From assembly GCA_013396995.1 (NCBI GenBank), contig VWZP01004535.1, forward strand, positions 1,406,858 through 1,470,857: DNA of 64,000 nt, read 5' to 3'. Shown in pieces: positions 40,196 to 52,400 of the stretch; position 1 is the stretch's first letter, and each line of letters begins with the position of its first letter. The notes beneath the pieces are model-generated. The model was given only the letters and a program-made list of their open reading frames with translations. It was not told where the DNA came from and made no database searches. The translations under genes and the position numbers were made by a program. Source of the stretch: Dicaeum eximium (Eukaryota > Chordata > Aves > Passeriformes > Dicaeidae).

Positions 40196-43100
40196 AGGGA
40201 AAACAAGGACAAATGCTGAGCCAGAATTGTCCACAGAAGGTGAAGGATGGAAGAATTTGATAAAACACTTCAAGAGAGATGATTTGGGGTGAACCCAGGT
40301 GAGGAGGCTTATCCAGGGTGAACTGTGTTCATATCTCCTGTCCTACACACTGATATTCCTCATGCCTGGGCCTGTGTGCACATGACAAATGATAGCCCTG
40401 TCTCAGGGGAAGGTGCTGAAGGGAGAGAAGACTCTGAATGGAGAGCTCAGATCCTGTTCTCAGCCAGCTCACAATCAATAGACTTATTCCTACTTCATTA
40501 TTATTTATATGGTGCAGTGAGGAAGGGATGGAGAATTCCCATGCTACTCCGTAGGCACAAGCACAGAAAATTCTTCTTAGACCAATTTATAGCATGTTTC
40601 TTTCCTTCAAATGACTCCCTCTATGTTTACACCTCTGCAACAGAGATGAAGGTCTGTCTGCATTGGGGATTTTAACAAGATCGTTCTGTTCTCCTTGGTC
40701 CAGACACAAATTTTAGCCAGGGGGAAAGAAAATAATTTTAAAAAGCAGGCCAAGGTTGCCCAGCTGAGATGATGCTTCATCCCCTGTCAATAGGCAGGAC
40801 AGCCAGGGGCAGGTCCCTGAACCCCGAGCCCTGGTGTCCTACACTTGCTATTGTGACTGTGGAGCACTGAAAGCAAGGACATCTTCAGCTCTCACTGAAA
40901 GCATTTTTTTTTTTTGTTGAAAAACCATTCCTCACTGTTTGGAATGAAACCCATTATTACCAATTAACCTGCTGTGAACCCATATCACTGGCTGAATTGA
41001 GCATAATTATTCATCCATAGTAATAGCTAAAGTAAATTCTGGCAATCTCGGCTAACATTGACTTCTCCTTTGGGAAAATTTTCAATGATGCTGTGTCCTT
41101 GGTTATGTTTCTAAAACCTTTTTTTGTGTTAAACTGCAACTGAAAGTGTATCATTATGACTCATTTCTTCTTGTTTCATAATGTTGTTTTCTTTTTTCTT
41201 GCACAAACATCTATAAGTAACTCTATTATCAACTGAAAAATTACCTCCACGTGTTCAGAAACCTGATTTTACTTCAACAAAGTTTTAGCATCAGTAGTCC
41301 ATGTAGGTTGTCTAAAAATAAATTTTTAAATTAGTTGTTACTTTTCATAGCTTTTTAACCACACAGTCTGATGAACCACAGCCCTGTGAGCAAATGCAGG
41401 CATAAATTTTGGTTTGAATTTATTTCAGGTTGTCAAATGTAATTTACTAAGAGAACGTCTGCCAAAAAAGAATCCAGAGGCAAACCTAAGTTATCTTAAA
41501 TTAAGTGCGGTTCCTTTTTGTTAATCTTTCTACATAAAAGGTTGTAAAGTAGTGCATTAAAGATGCAGTCCTCTTTCCTAATAAAAAGGCAGAGGTGGAA
41601 AAACAGAATAAAGACAGAATGTTGCTCTAGCTGAGGGAACGTGCTCAAAACCATTGAGTAAATGCTCCCGTGCTCTCTGAGAACTGCAGGCTGCTCTTTA
41701 TTCACAGATCACGTGCAAGGTGGGGAATGAACAACCTGACCACTGAAGAGCAAGAGCAGCAAAACATCTGCCTAAGCTCAGCATCACCTTTCTGCACAGC
41801 AGAATCACTCAGAAGGGCAAGAAATCCTCCTGTGATAGCCCTGGACAGGCTGGAGAGATCACATCCCCTCCAGCCTGCACGGGAACTGTGGAGCTCATTT
41901 TGTTAAGGACAGGATGGTTCTGGCTCCCACTGAAGAAACGTTTGACTTTCAGAATCAAGAAACTCTGAATTATTAAACCATGTCCAAACCTTTGAGTCTT
42001 CACACCCATCCCCTCCTCTCAGCACAGGAAGGTTGTTCTTGCCTTCAGGGTCTGAATCAAGCAGTCACTGCTCTTTTCCTCCCTGTGGGTTTGCATCTCC
42101 TCCTCATCATCCGTGTCCCAGTTGTTCACCTGAACCACGGGTACCTCTTTGTCTTTCCTCCATACCCTTCCCCTGTGTAAAACTGTCACAACTGATGCCC
42201 AAAATCTCTCCCTCCCACATCCTACAGGAAGTTTTCTACCACAGATCCTTTACTTTAATCTGTAGTAGCAAAGAAAAATTCCAAGTTTAGGTTCCATATT
42301 GGGAAAAATTTCTTTAACAGAAGGGTTGTCAAGCCCTGGCAGTGTTGGAGGCCCCATCCCTGGAGGGATTTAAAAGTCCTGTGGATGTGACACTTGGGGA
42401 CTTGGGTCAGTGTCCCTTGGCAGTGTTGGGGGAATGGTTGGACTTGATGGTCTTAGAGGGCTTTTCCAGCCTAAATGGTCCTGTGAATACAAACTGAAAA
42501 AATTCAGATTTGACAGCCCTGCTGGCTGAGACATTCCCATGCCCCATTGCATTCAGATGATACAAATTTAAATGGAAATAATTCTAATCTAAACTAAGTA
42601 ACCAAGTGTTATTTAATGCCATGTTCCTACAATAACACCACTTGGGTACAGATGAGGATTTATGATTTTTGTTAGCCCACGTAAACTTGTGTGCAATAGA
42701 GCTGGAAGGTTCCTTACCAGTTTCTATGACAGAACTCTTCTCTTTGCCCAATTCCCAGATTGGAAACTGCTCTGGGAATTCTCAGGGGCTGAAGACACTT
42801 CTAATGGGCCAGTGAAAAGTAAGTGAGAAAAGCAAGGCTTCTGGCATTTGACTTTTATTTGCTATAGAGAGAGCTATGCCTAAATTTGAACATGTCCAGG
42901 AGTCACAAACTGAGCTCAATAAAGCAGATTTGTTAAAACTTCTATGTAAAAAGCCCAACTTTTTAGCTGAAACTCCTGAAATGTTTTTCAGCCCACAGGT
43001 CACTCTTTTGGCCTTTGATATGCCTGTCAGACACTCCTCTGCTGATCAAGCATCTCCTTTCTCTGAGTAGGAGCTGAGGCCTCTATTTTTGGAGACAGGT

Positions 43101-44458
43101 CCTTTCTGTATCCCCTCAGTGGGCAGAATTTTCACCAAAAATGTTATCACCACTGGGAAAAATGAGTGTCCTATACGACTCTTCTGCCTGCAGTGCTCTA
43201 AAAGCTGGGGTTAAGCAAGTGAGAGGCACGAGCACTCTGCCTTTAGTCAGATTTATATGCACCTCTGCTGTACCCTTGGCTCTTTGCATAGATTAAAAGA
43301 CAATATTCTACACAACCCATTAAGATCTTATCATATTAATTGAACTGCCATTATAGCATTACCACAAGCCATCTAAGTAATCACTATATGATAACTCCTT
43401 ATAAACCAGTTCAGTGACCTCCCAGATGCCTGCAGAAACCGTGGGGTTGGCAGTTTGCCCTGAAAGCTCAGAATCTGGAAAATAACTCCTAAAATAAGGG
43501 ACCTTTTTCACCAAAACGAAGCCTCCTAGTTCTCTGTATAGGAAAGGAGAATAGGTGGGGCTTTTTTCTTTATAGAAGCATTTTTGAAGGTTTAAATAAT
43601 ATCTAGACACTATTGAGCGGGAAAAAGGAAAAGATGAAGCTGACACACTTTGAAGAGACATCATTATCCATCATTTGAGATCAAGAGGAAGACAGCTCTT
43701 ACAGGCCAAAGATCCAGGTTCTTATTTAGGGTGGGAAGAAAGAGTTTTCCTTTACCCAGTAGAACCAGTAGGACAGTGGCACCAAGCAGACAATCCACCC
43801 TCATTTTGACAGAATGTGAATTTCTCTTGGAAGAAGAGACTTAGGAAAGAATATTCTGGTAGACAGAGCACTGGAGCTGTTCCCCTCTGCTTCTCACAGA
43901 GCTCTGCAGTTTAATCCCAGTGGTTTCAGGCATGGATTGGCAGGCACTGTGGAGAGCTGTGCCATGCTCCAAGGTGGGACACAGGTGGAGCACAGGTTAG
44001 GAAGCAGACAGCTGCTTTCTGCTGCTCCCAAAGAGCTGTGCACATCTCCAGCACCCCATGGATTCACTCCTTGAGTCTAATGGATTTAAACCAAACCTAA
44101 GGATAACTGTGGAACGCCCAGCACACAAAAGGGATGTTCTTTGAGAATTACACCAGGTGAAATATTACAGCTACACTACTGATTAAAGCCTTTTAAATTT
44201 TGGCATCACTAAATAATACTTTAAAAAACACCATGTGGTTTCAAACATGCTCCAACTGATGGCTCAAAGATTTCTTGAAGCTGTTTACAGTTGTCTTGCA
44301 ACACACTGAGTTCCTGGGAAGATTCATGGAGCTGAGACAGTCTGAGTACTTAACACTTTCCAAGACTGTGAACCTGCAAATCTTCTGTCAAAATCCATAG
44401 CAGCAAATATGTCAGTAGCTTCCTTCAGCTTCACCTCAACCACACAGACTGAAAAAAC
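40196..44458. other. Non-coding block upstream of MEGF11 (part 3)
   Basis: Apart from a CR1 fragment at 42.3 kb I see only unique sequence with short, non-homologous open frames. No splice-flanked coding exon was recognised. Confidence 0.6.
42285..42490 (+). repeat. CR1 LINE 3'-end fragment
   Basis: It contains ccccatccctggagggattt, aaaagtcctgtggatgtg, cacttggggacttgggt, atggttggacttgatggtc and gcttttccagcctaaatgg. This is an avian CR1 3' region in plus orientation, of a different subfamily from the copies at 2.4 and 35.4 kb. Confidence 0.85.
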
Positions 44459-44507
44459 AATTCTTTTTCTCTTTTTCTTTTTCTTTTTCTTTTTTTCTTT
44501 TTTTTAC
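44459..44507 (+). repeat. Pyrimidine (TTTTTC)n tract
   Basis: About 49 bases of T interrupted by regularly spaced C, lying 17 bases before the long hairpin. Confidence 0.9.
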
Positions 44508-44523
44508 CATGTTGTACCACCAC

Positions 44524-44577
44524 ACATTAACACTGTGTATTTGAATTGTTACCAGTTCAAATACACAATGTTAATGT
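44524..44577. other. Long near-perfect hairpin (22-base arms)
   Basis: The arms 44524-44545 and 44556-44577 are reverse complements at 21 of 22 positions; the exception is C at 44532 facing A at 44568. Inside, a T-G wobble and two more pairs extend the stem to about 25 with a four-base loop. It could be a MITE-like or foldback remnant, or a small-RNA precursor. I see no sequence family that decides between them. Confidence 0.75.
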
Positions 44578-45946
44578 CCAACTAAAAGTGTTCAGGGAAT
44601 ATCTCACCTGACAGGCAGCACAACCAAGTACCTGTGAATGGAGTGATAGTGAAATGATCCCTGCATTTTCTCCATCCCAGCTTGTCTGTTGAAATCTGAC
44701 TTTTATATTATTCATAGAGGAGCCATTATGTGAATTTTCACTTCTGCAGTACAAAATCTTCAGCTCTGGTCAAAAGCTGTTTAATTTACAATCTCAAGTC
44801 CAAGCCATCGATTTTGGGTCAAGTGCTCCTGCTGAATAAGCCCCTCTGTTACCAAAGTGACCACGGGAGACTTCACAATAACAGATAGGGAACGCCAAGA
44901 TCTATCAGGTCACAGTAATAATGCTCTGCAGTGATGCAAATCTCAGGTTTCTCTGATACAACACAAATCAGGCCACTCTGAGAACCTGTTCCTTCTCACC
45001 CTCTCCTCACGGAACAGCTTCTGCCTCCATTTCTCTTCTTGTTTCTTGTTATTTCCCATTTTCAGCTCCACAGCCCTGTCTCAGTGATCTGTTCCCTGCC
45101 TCACAGCCTCTTTGACATGTTAACCTCCCAGCAAACCAGACACATTTTTTGTTTCCTGGCACAGAGGATTTTCTTAGTGCTCTGTCATGCAAAGGCTCCT
45201 TATGTTCAGGTGGAATGTTCTGTTGCCATCTCCTGCCCGTTACCTCTGGCTCTACTGCTCAGCACCCCAAGAAGGTTCTGGCTCCATCCTCCTGCCGTGC
45301 CCCCTGTGCAGCCAGACCCCCTGCCCACATCCCAGCCCACACCCACCTGCAGGAGCTGCAGGGTGATGAGCAGCTCCAAGGGGTGCAGCAGGACCGTGGG
45401 GGACCTGAGAAGAGCCTGCCCAAGCAACACTCAGCCTTCCTGTGGAATTGAGTTGCTTCAGTCAGTCTGCACCTGCCACTCCCACGCACAATAATGGACC
45501 ATGGCTGCAATTTTATTGTTATTTTACAACTAACAGTAAACACGTGTCTTGATTCAACAGTTCCTTGGAAAAGCCATTCCCTAAAAGCTTCACCATTGTT
45601 TGCTAAGAATAAACACACAACTTTACTTTCAATAGGAGCTGGGTTTATCTGGGTTTATGCCCAGGAAATGTGCTGCTCTATGATTTCAGAATTTGAAACG
45701 AGAGCAAGTTCTGTCAAATCTTATTTGAGAGCTGATATGTCTGTTCCACCAAAGGCCACCAAGCAAGGATGAACTTGTATATCTGGAGATGAACTTCCCA
45801 GAAGAAGCAACAGAAAATAGAAAATTTCACTCTCCCTCCCTTTATTTTCCTCTAGATTAGCCTCAACTGAACGCATGAACACTGTGCGTGGAATTAGGTT
45901 ATATCGATTCCGTACGGCAGGAAAAGTCCAGTTGGGATTTTGCTCC

Positions 45947-46306
45947 ATTTCGTACAGAGGGAGAAATCCAACCTGGCTTTTCCCTTTTGCCATACTGACT
46001 CCATTCCAGACTCTAGCAGTAATCCGGTCCGGGTTTTCCATTTTTCCGACTCCATCCCGGACTTTGCCCATAATCCGGTCCGGGTTTTCTCTTTTTGCCG
46101 ACTCCATTCCGGACTTTTCCCATAATCCAGTCCGGGTTTTCCCTTTTTGCCGACTCCATTCCGGACTTTGCCCATAATCCGGTCCGGGTTTTCCCTTTTT
46201 GCCGACTCCATTCCAGACTCCGGCATAAATCCCACCCTGGTTTTCCCTTTTGCCTACGCCATTCCGGATCCCTCCTATGATCCGTTCCGGGTTTTCTCCG
46301 TATGGG
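45947..46306 (+). repeat. 52-bp minisatellite, about seven units
   Basis: Units begin with gactccattccgg and contain cataatccggtccgggtttt. Boundaries: 45947, 45997 (51 bp), 46048, 46100, 46152, 46204 (51 bp) and 46255-46306. The central units at 46048-46203 are nearly identical and the outer ones are degenerate. It is CpG-containing and unlike the AT-rich surroundings. The consensus has no stop codon in any minus-strand frame, so overlapping open frames there are an effect of the repeat. Confidence 0.92.
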
Positions 46307-46547
46307 CACAGACCTCTTTACCAAACTTGCTCAAGCCCGGCTCTCCAAGAGGTGGAAATCACAGGGAACGGAGCCGTTCAGGCTGTCACCACCTGTGCCA
46401 GAGCAGCTCAGGAGCTCCTCACAAGCTGTGAGAAACCATGAGACTGAAAGGAAACCACAGAACTCACAATTCATGTCTTCCTTGAAATAAAGTATTTTTT
46501 CTGGAATAGTTCTCCCTCAACCCATCCCGGGGACAGGACAAGGCTGA

Positions 46548-46962
46548 TGTTACGGATGAGCAATGGCTCTCACAATTAAAGGTGAACATGAGGTGTACGT
46601 TAAGTTCTGTAGATGTAGGGTTATGTTACTGTGATATGTCCTGCCCCTTGCATGGTTATCATGGGATGGCCTCGGTATCTGGGGCATGTGGGGAGGGTCG
46701 CTTGTTACTATGGCAACACCTGGCCAACACTCACGGTGTGAGAAAGGGAACTCCACCCCTGGTCAGCAAGGATGGAGTGCACTGACAGACTTTGGAAGGG
46801 GCTCAGGGTATAAAAGGTGGAGCACCCATTTTGTAGACGAGCACATGGTGGTTTATTCCATGCTCCCAGGGCTATAATTTTTCCCTATTTAGTCCTTTTG
46901 TTGTATTTTTGTTAAAGTTTAATCAACCTTTGAAATTTTAAAGTGAGTAGTTGTTTCTTACA
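46548..46962 (+). mobile_element. LTR-like element with TATA box
   Basis: It runs approximately from TGTTACGGATGAG to TTGTTTCTTACA, giving the usual TG..CA ends. A TATA box (46809-46815) sits in a promoter-like position, and a T-rich U5-like end follows. The length of about 415 bases fits a solo LTR. I found no target-site duplication, clear AATAAA, or internal retroviral sequence, so edges and class are uncertain. It is copied at 48719-49133 by the block duplication. Confidence 0.5.
46809..46815 (+). promoter_or_regulatory. TATA box of the LTR-like element
   Basis: TATAAAA in the context cagggtataaaaggtgg, an excellent match to a vertebrate TATA box. It supports the LTR reading; present activity is unknown. 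Confidence 0.5.
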
Positions 46963-46989
46963 TCTAATATGACAAGAAAAAGTTCAGCA

Positions 46990-47076
46990 NNNNNNNNNNN
47001 NNNNNNNNNNNNNNNNNNNNNNNNNNNNNNNNNNNNNNNNNNNNNNNNNNNNNNNNNNNNNNNNNNNNNNNNNNNN
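46990..47076. other. Assembly gap (87 N)
   Basis: A run of N exactly between the two copies of block II. Any open frame translated across it is meaningless. Confidence 1.
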
Positions 47077-48117
47077 CAGGTCACAGTAATAATGCTCTGC
47101 AGTGATGCAAATCTCAGGTTTCTCTGATACAACACAAATCAGGCCACTCTGAGAACCTGTTCCTTCTCACCCTCTCCTCACGGAACAGCTTCTGCCTCCA
47201 TTTCTCTTCTTGTTTCTTGTTATTTCCCATTTTCAGCTCCACAGCCCTGTCTCAGTGATCTGTTCCCTGCCTCACAGCCTCTTTGACATGTTAACCTCCC
47301 AGCAAACCAGACACATTTTTTGTTTCCTGGCACAGAGGATTTTCTTAGTGCTCTGTCATGCAAAGGCTCCTTATGTTCAGGTGGAATGTTCTGTTGCCAT
47401 CTCCTGCCCGTTACCTCTGGCTCTACTGCTCAGCACCCCAAGAAGGTTCTGGCTCCATCCTCCTGCCGTGCCCCCTGTGCAGCCAGACCCCCTGCCCACA
47501 TCCCAGCCCACACCCACCTGCAGGAGCTGCAGGGTGATGAGCAGCTCCAAGGGGTGCAGCAGGACCGTGGGGGACCTGAGAAGAGCCTGCCCAAGCAACA
47601 CTCAGCCTTCCTGTGGAATTGAGTTGCTTCAGTCAGTCTGCACCTGCCACTCCCACGCACAATAATGGACCATGGCTGCAATTTTATTGTTATTTTACAA
47701 CTAACAGTAAACACGTGTCTTGATTCAACAGTTCCTTGGAAAAGCCATTCCCTAAAAGCTTCACCATTGTTTGCTAAGAATAAACACACAACTTTACTTT
47801 CAATAGGAGCTGGGTTTATCTGGGTTTATGCCCAGGAAATGTGCTGCTCTATGATTTCAGAATTTGAAACGAGAGCAAGTTCTGTCAAATCTTATTTGAG
47901 AGCTGATATGTCTGTTCCACCAAAGGCCACCAAGCAAGGATGAACTTGTATATCTGGAGATGAACTTCCCAGAAGAAGCAACAGAAAATAGAAAATTTCA
48001 CTCTCCCTCCCTTTATTTTCCTCTAGATTAGCCTCAACTGAACGCATGAACACTGTGCGTGGAATTAGGTTATATCGATTCCGTACGGCAGGAAAAGTCC
48101 AGTTGGGATTTTGCTCC

Positions 48118-48477
48118 ATTTCGTACAGAGGGAGAAATCCAACCTGGCTTTTCCCTTTTGCCATACTGACTCCATTCCAGACTCTAGCAGTAATCCGGTC
48201 CGGGTTTTCCATTTTTCCGACTCCATCCCGGACTTTGCCCATAATCCGGTCCGGGTTTTCTCTTTTTGCCGACTCCATTCCGGACTTTTCCCATAATCCA
48301 GTCCGGGTTTTCCCTTTTTGCCGACTCCATTCCGGACTTTGCCCATAATCCGGTCCGGGTTTTCCCTTTTTGCCGACTCCATTCCAGACTCCGGCATAAA
48401 TCCCACCCTGGTTTTCCCTTTTGCCTACTCCATTCCGGATCCCTCCTATGATCCGTTCCGGGTTTTCTCCGTATGGG
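48118..48477 (+). repeat. 52-bp minisatellite, copy in block II second half
   Basis: Same array as at 45947-46306 with one visible base difference in the last unit (T at 48429). Probably the same locus assembled twice. Confidence 0.92.
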
Positions 48478-48718
48478 CACAGACCTCTTTACCAAACTTG
48501 CTCAAGCCCGGCTCTCCAAGAGGTGGAAATCACAGAGAACGGAGCCGTTCAGGCTGTCACCACCTGTGCCAGAGCAGCTCAGGAGCTCCTCACAAGCTGT
48601 GAGAAACCATGAGACTGAAAGGAAACCACAGAACTCACAATTCATGTCTTCCTTGAAATAAAGTATTTTTTCTGGAATAGTTCTCCCTCAACCCATCCCG
48701 GGGACAGGACAAGGCTGA

Positions 48719-49133
48719 TGTTACGGATGAGCAATGGCTCTCACAATTAAAGGTGAACATGAGGTGTACGTTAAGTTCTGTAGATGTAGGGTTATGTTAC
48801 TGTGATATGTCCTGCCCCTTGCATGGTTATCATGGGATGGCCTCGGTATCTGGGGCATGTGGGGAGGGTCGCTTGTTACTATGGCAACACCTGGCCAACA
48901 CTCACGGTGTGAGAAAGGGAACTCCACCCCTGGTCAGCAAGGATGGAGTGCACTGACAGACTTTGGAAGGGGCTCAGGGTATAAAAGGTGGAGCACCCAT
49001 TTTGTAGACGAGCACATGGTGGTTTATTCCATGCTCCCAGGGCTATAATTTTTCCCTATTTAGTCCTTTTGTTGTATTTTTGTTAAAGTTTAATCAACCT
49101 TTGAAATTTTAAAGTGAGTAGTTGTTTCTTACA
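48719..49133 (+). mobile_element. LTR-like element, copy in block II second half
   Basis: Duplicate of 46548-46962, with the TATA box at 48980-48986. It should be counted as one insertion if the block duplication is an artefact. Confidence 0.5.
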
Positions 49134-49160
49134 TCTAATATGACAAGAAAAAGTTCAGCA

Positions 49161-49435
49161 CAGAATCAAGAATCCCGGAAGGGTTTGGGTGGGAAAGGAC
49201 CTTAAAGCCCATCCAGTGCCATCCCTGCCATGGCAGGGACACCTTCCACTGCTCCAAGCCCTGTCCAGCCTGGCCTTGGGCACTCCCAGGGATCCAGGGG
49301 CAGCCCCAGCTGCTCTGGGCGCCTGTGCCAGGGCCTCAGCACCTCACATCCCTAGTACCTCATCTGAGCCTGCTCTCACCCAGTTTGAAGCTATTCCCCC
49401 TTGTCCTGTCACTACGTGCTCTTAAAAGTCACTCT
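49161..49435 (-). repeat. CR1 LINE 3'-end fragment, reverse orientation
   Basis: In reverse complement: the tail cagaatcaagaatccc, then gggtgggaaaggacctt, gccatggcagggacacctt, ccctgtccagcctggcctt, and further in gtttgaagctattccccc with cttgtcctgtcactac. It is the longest CR1 piece in the window. It starts exactly at the edge of block II, so this repeat may have caused the assembly break. Confidence 0.88.
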
Positions 49436-52400
49436 GAGATGCAGCTGAAATAGAAAGACCACAAGTACATTATGGGAAATGTAAGAAAATTTAAGCTGGA
49501 TTGTCCCTAGACAATGTAATACCTGAAAATCCTATAACATACATTAAATTAACAGCTAAATTGCAGCAAGGTTTGTATTTCCTTTTGTGCAGGTTCCCTT
49601 TTTACATAATGCACGCTGTCAGCAATCACTCTCTGCTTAATATGCGTAGTAATTCCTCTTCTGTGTCACTTACTCAATATTTTTTCCCTTTCTACCAAAG
49701 ACAAGGCAGCATGTGAAGCCCTCATCTTGCTCCAGGTCAGGCAGGCAGGGAGGTGGAAGCCAAGCAAATGTGTCCTCTCCTGAAGGAAGCCAGGCAAGCA
49801 GAAAAACCAGAGAGAGAGGGACAGGGGAGATCAGGATGGGCTGGGAGGGGCTGAGAGCGTTTGCAGGGGAGTGAGGCACAGCTGAAGCTGTGGTGGCTGA
49901 CAGCTCCATCCAGGGTATGATGCATTCACTGCTCCTCACTTGCCTAAAATTCTGCCTCACACGTGACCACAACTCCCTTCAGCTCCTCGAGGTCTTGCTA
50001 CAACACCAACCTGTGCAGGGACAGCAGCTGATGCAGGAAATTTTCATAGTTTTTTGTAGCCCCAAAAAACATTGTAAATACTTCCTGGGTGCCAAGATGA
50101 GCTGGGATTCAATCAGATGCTTAAATACATGCCCAAGTAGGAGTTCCTCAGCAGAACCAATGGACCTGGCTTAAGTCAGGCATGGAGCAGGAGATGTGTG
50201 CTGCACCCAGCCCGAGAGCAGAAATTCCACTGCAGCCCTGCAGGTTGTGGCCATTCCAGGGACACGCTGCATTTCCTGCTTTACTTTCACTGCTGATATT
50301 CTGGCTTATTGTTATTAAAGTAAAAATTTTGGCACCAGGGACTTTAGAGGAGGTTTTATTTCAAGATGCCGCCGAAAAGAACGTGGATATTTCAGCCTGA
50401 ACCATTTTTCCTTGAGGAGGAAGAGATTTACTGTAAAAAATACCATCCAACTCTGTATGTGAACATAGCAGATATTAGTAGACATTATTGCACCTGTGAG
50501 CTAATACTTGTGAAGATAATGCATTAAAAGTTTCAAACTCAGGACTGCAGGAAGCAAGAGAGAGCTGCAGCTCAGAAAAAAAACAGCTACAGAGCCCGAT
50601 AGTTTTCCTGCTAAGAACAGCCACAATGGAATTTTACCCTTCCCCTTCTTCATTTTTTTTACTCCCATAAATCAAAAAAGTCTTGCATTACAAAAATTGG
50701 CCAGCAATCAGTCTGAGCAGACTAATTGCTTTTGCTATTTAAAAAGAACCTCATTTTAAATGGCTCAAGTGTTGTGGTGTAAAGTAGCTATTGTACGTGT
50801 GCATTAATTAATTTCCTAAGGATTTTTATTACATCTTCATGACACAGTCTAATTATCTGATAATGCTTTTTCCCATGTAGAGGAGAACGAAGTTGCTCCA
50901 GCATGTACTTCAGTTGTACTCCAGGAGCCTGAGAAGTGGGAAACCAAATGACTCAAGGTCTGTCTGTTCTGCTAAACAACATGTCAGGAAGCCCAAGTGC
51001 AAAATCTCTTCGTTCCCAAGGGATACCAGAGATAATCTGTCAAACATCACTGTCCAACTTATGCATTTTTCACACTTTTTCAAAGACACAGAGAAAAAGT
51101 GAGGGAAAGCAAGTGCACAGTACTTGATTAAACATTTCCCTTCTTCCTGAATGAAAAGTGCAAACCCTGGTCAGCATAAAGAATGAGGAGAGTGCTGGTT
51201 GGCAGCCTCTCCCCCTCTGCTCCCACCTATTTCTAACACTTGAAATGCTTTTTGGTAAGTGTGACTCCCCATCCCTGGAGGGATGTCCTGTCAGGTTCCC
51301 AGCTCAGGTCTGAGGGCTGGTGTGGAACTCTTAGAGCCAGGACACAGAGCACACCAACTTCCCAAAATCCTGAAGTCTTTTTCAAAAGCTGAGGAAGAAA
51401 TCTCACAATGAGCAGGAGAAATGAAGAACACAAAAACGTATCCGGGTCTCTGGAAAATTCCAAATCGATTTGACCCACAATATGCTCCAAGAATTTGCAG
51501 TTTTCCTCTGTGCTGCTATTCCATAATGAATCACAATAAGGGTTGGAGGATCCAAGCTAGGGAGAGTTCCCAGTGGAACTCTCATTCCTTACAATGCAAG
51601 GAGAAGATTCTTTTCACCAGAGTACAGGAGAGATGGCCCCAGTTTGGAACAAACAGAAGGATGTATAAATACATACCACCCCCTATCCAATATTCATTAG
51701 AAGGAGAAGCCAAAGTCTATCAATTTCAAATGAGAAATAAATAAACGTCAGATTGAAAGTAAGGACTTGATAAAGGCTCAGGAATCTGCTCTTCCATTAA
51801 GTCACTGCAGCTGGCAGGTGAAAGAACTTGGGTGTCAACAACAGCAGTGGGGAACCTGGAAAAATGCATGAGAAATACAGGCCTTGAGAAATAAAGAATT
51901 TCTGTGTGTTTGTCTTAATTTTCATTCTGTTTGGGAAAAACTCCAGTGAACTCAAATCTTGGCAATGACTTCAACTTGAAATTAATTTAGACTAAATAGA
52001 GTAGCTAAGAGTAGTGGAAGGTTTCCCTGGGTTTGGTACAGTGCTCAGTATACACCTGGGCAGGGATCTCCCCTCAGACTGCATTGAACTCCATGTGAAA
52101 TCATGTGAAATCATCAACACCCTGTGAATACCCTGAGAGCCTAGCACTAGAAATGTGATCCACTTGCTTTAGACCAGAGCCCAGACCTCAAATGAGCACA
52201 GCCCTGCTGGCCCCAGACTTGCAGAGATTGCTCCACTCTGTTTGTGTGGGGACAAATCAAACAAAATCCTCCCAGCATATGGAATATGACCTGGGGGAGG
52301 GAAAGCTGGAGAGACAGCAAACAAATTTGTACAGTCTAATCTGTGTTTGATGCACACAAGTTGCTCCCATTAATGTGAAATCAAGTAATATCACACCAAA

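Larger units (their letters stand above)
44906..46989 (+). repeat. Tandem block duplication II, first copy (likely assembly artefact)
   Basis: 2084 bases repeated at a constant offset of 2171 (47077-49160), with the N gap between. Differences I could see are G/T at 46258 versus 48429 and G/A at 46365 versus 48536. The block carries unique sequence, a minisatellite and an LTR-like element. It ends exactly where, in the second copy, a CR1 begins. Confidence 0.95.
47077..49160 (+). repeat. Tandem block duplication II, second copy
   Basis: Near-identical to 44906-46989 in the same direction; followed without a break by a CR1 fragment and unique sequence. Confidence 0.95.

Noticed and set aside
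45039..45494. A 151-codon open frame that occurs again at 47210-47665
   Set aside because: It recurs only because the whole block is duplicated by assembly. It has no recognisable domain and overlapping frames are equally open.
45947..46306. CRISPR-like array
   Set aside because: Units are contiguous with no unique spacers, and the genome is avian; it is a minisatellite.
45721..46324. Repeat proteins predicted on both strands across the minisatellite
   Set aside because: They are translations of the 52-bp tandem repeat in several frames at once, which is expected from its stop-poor unit. There is no start-site or splice evidence.
46938..47135. Open frame spanning the run of N
   Set aside because: It is an artefact of translating gap characters.
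51255..51300. Possible additional CR1 scrap (ccccatccctggaggga)
   Set aside because: Only one short phrase matches and the flanks do not follow CR1 order.
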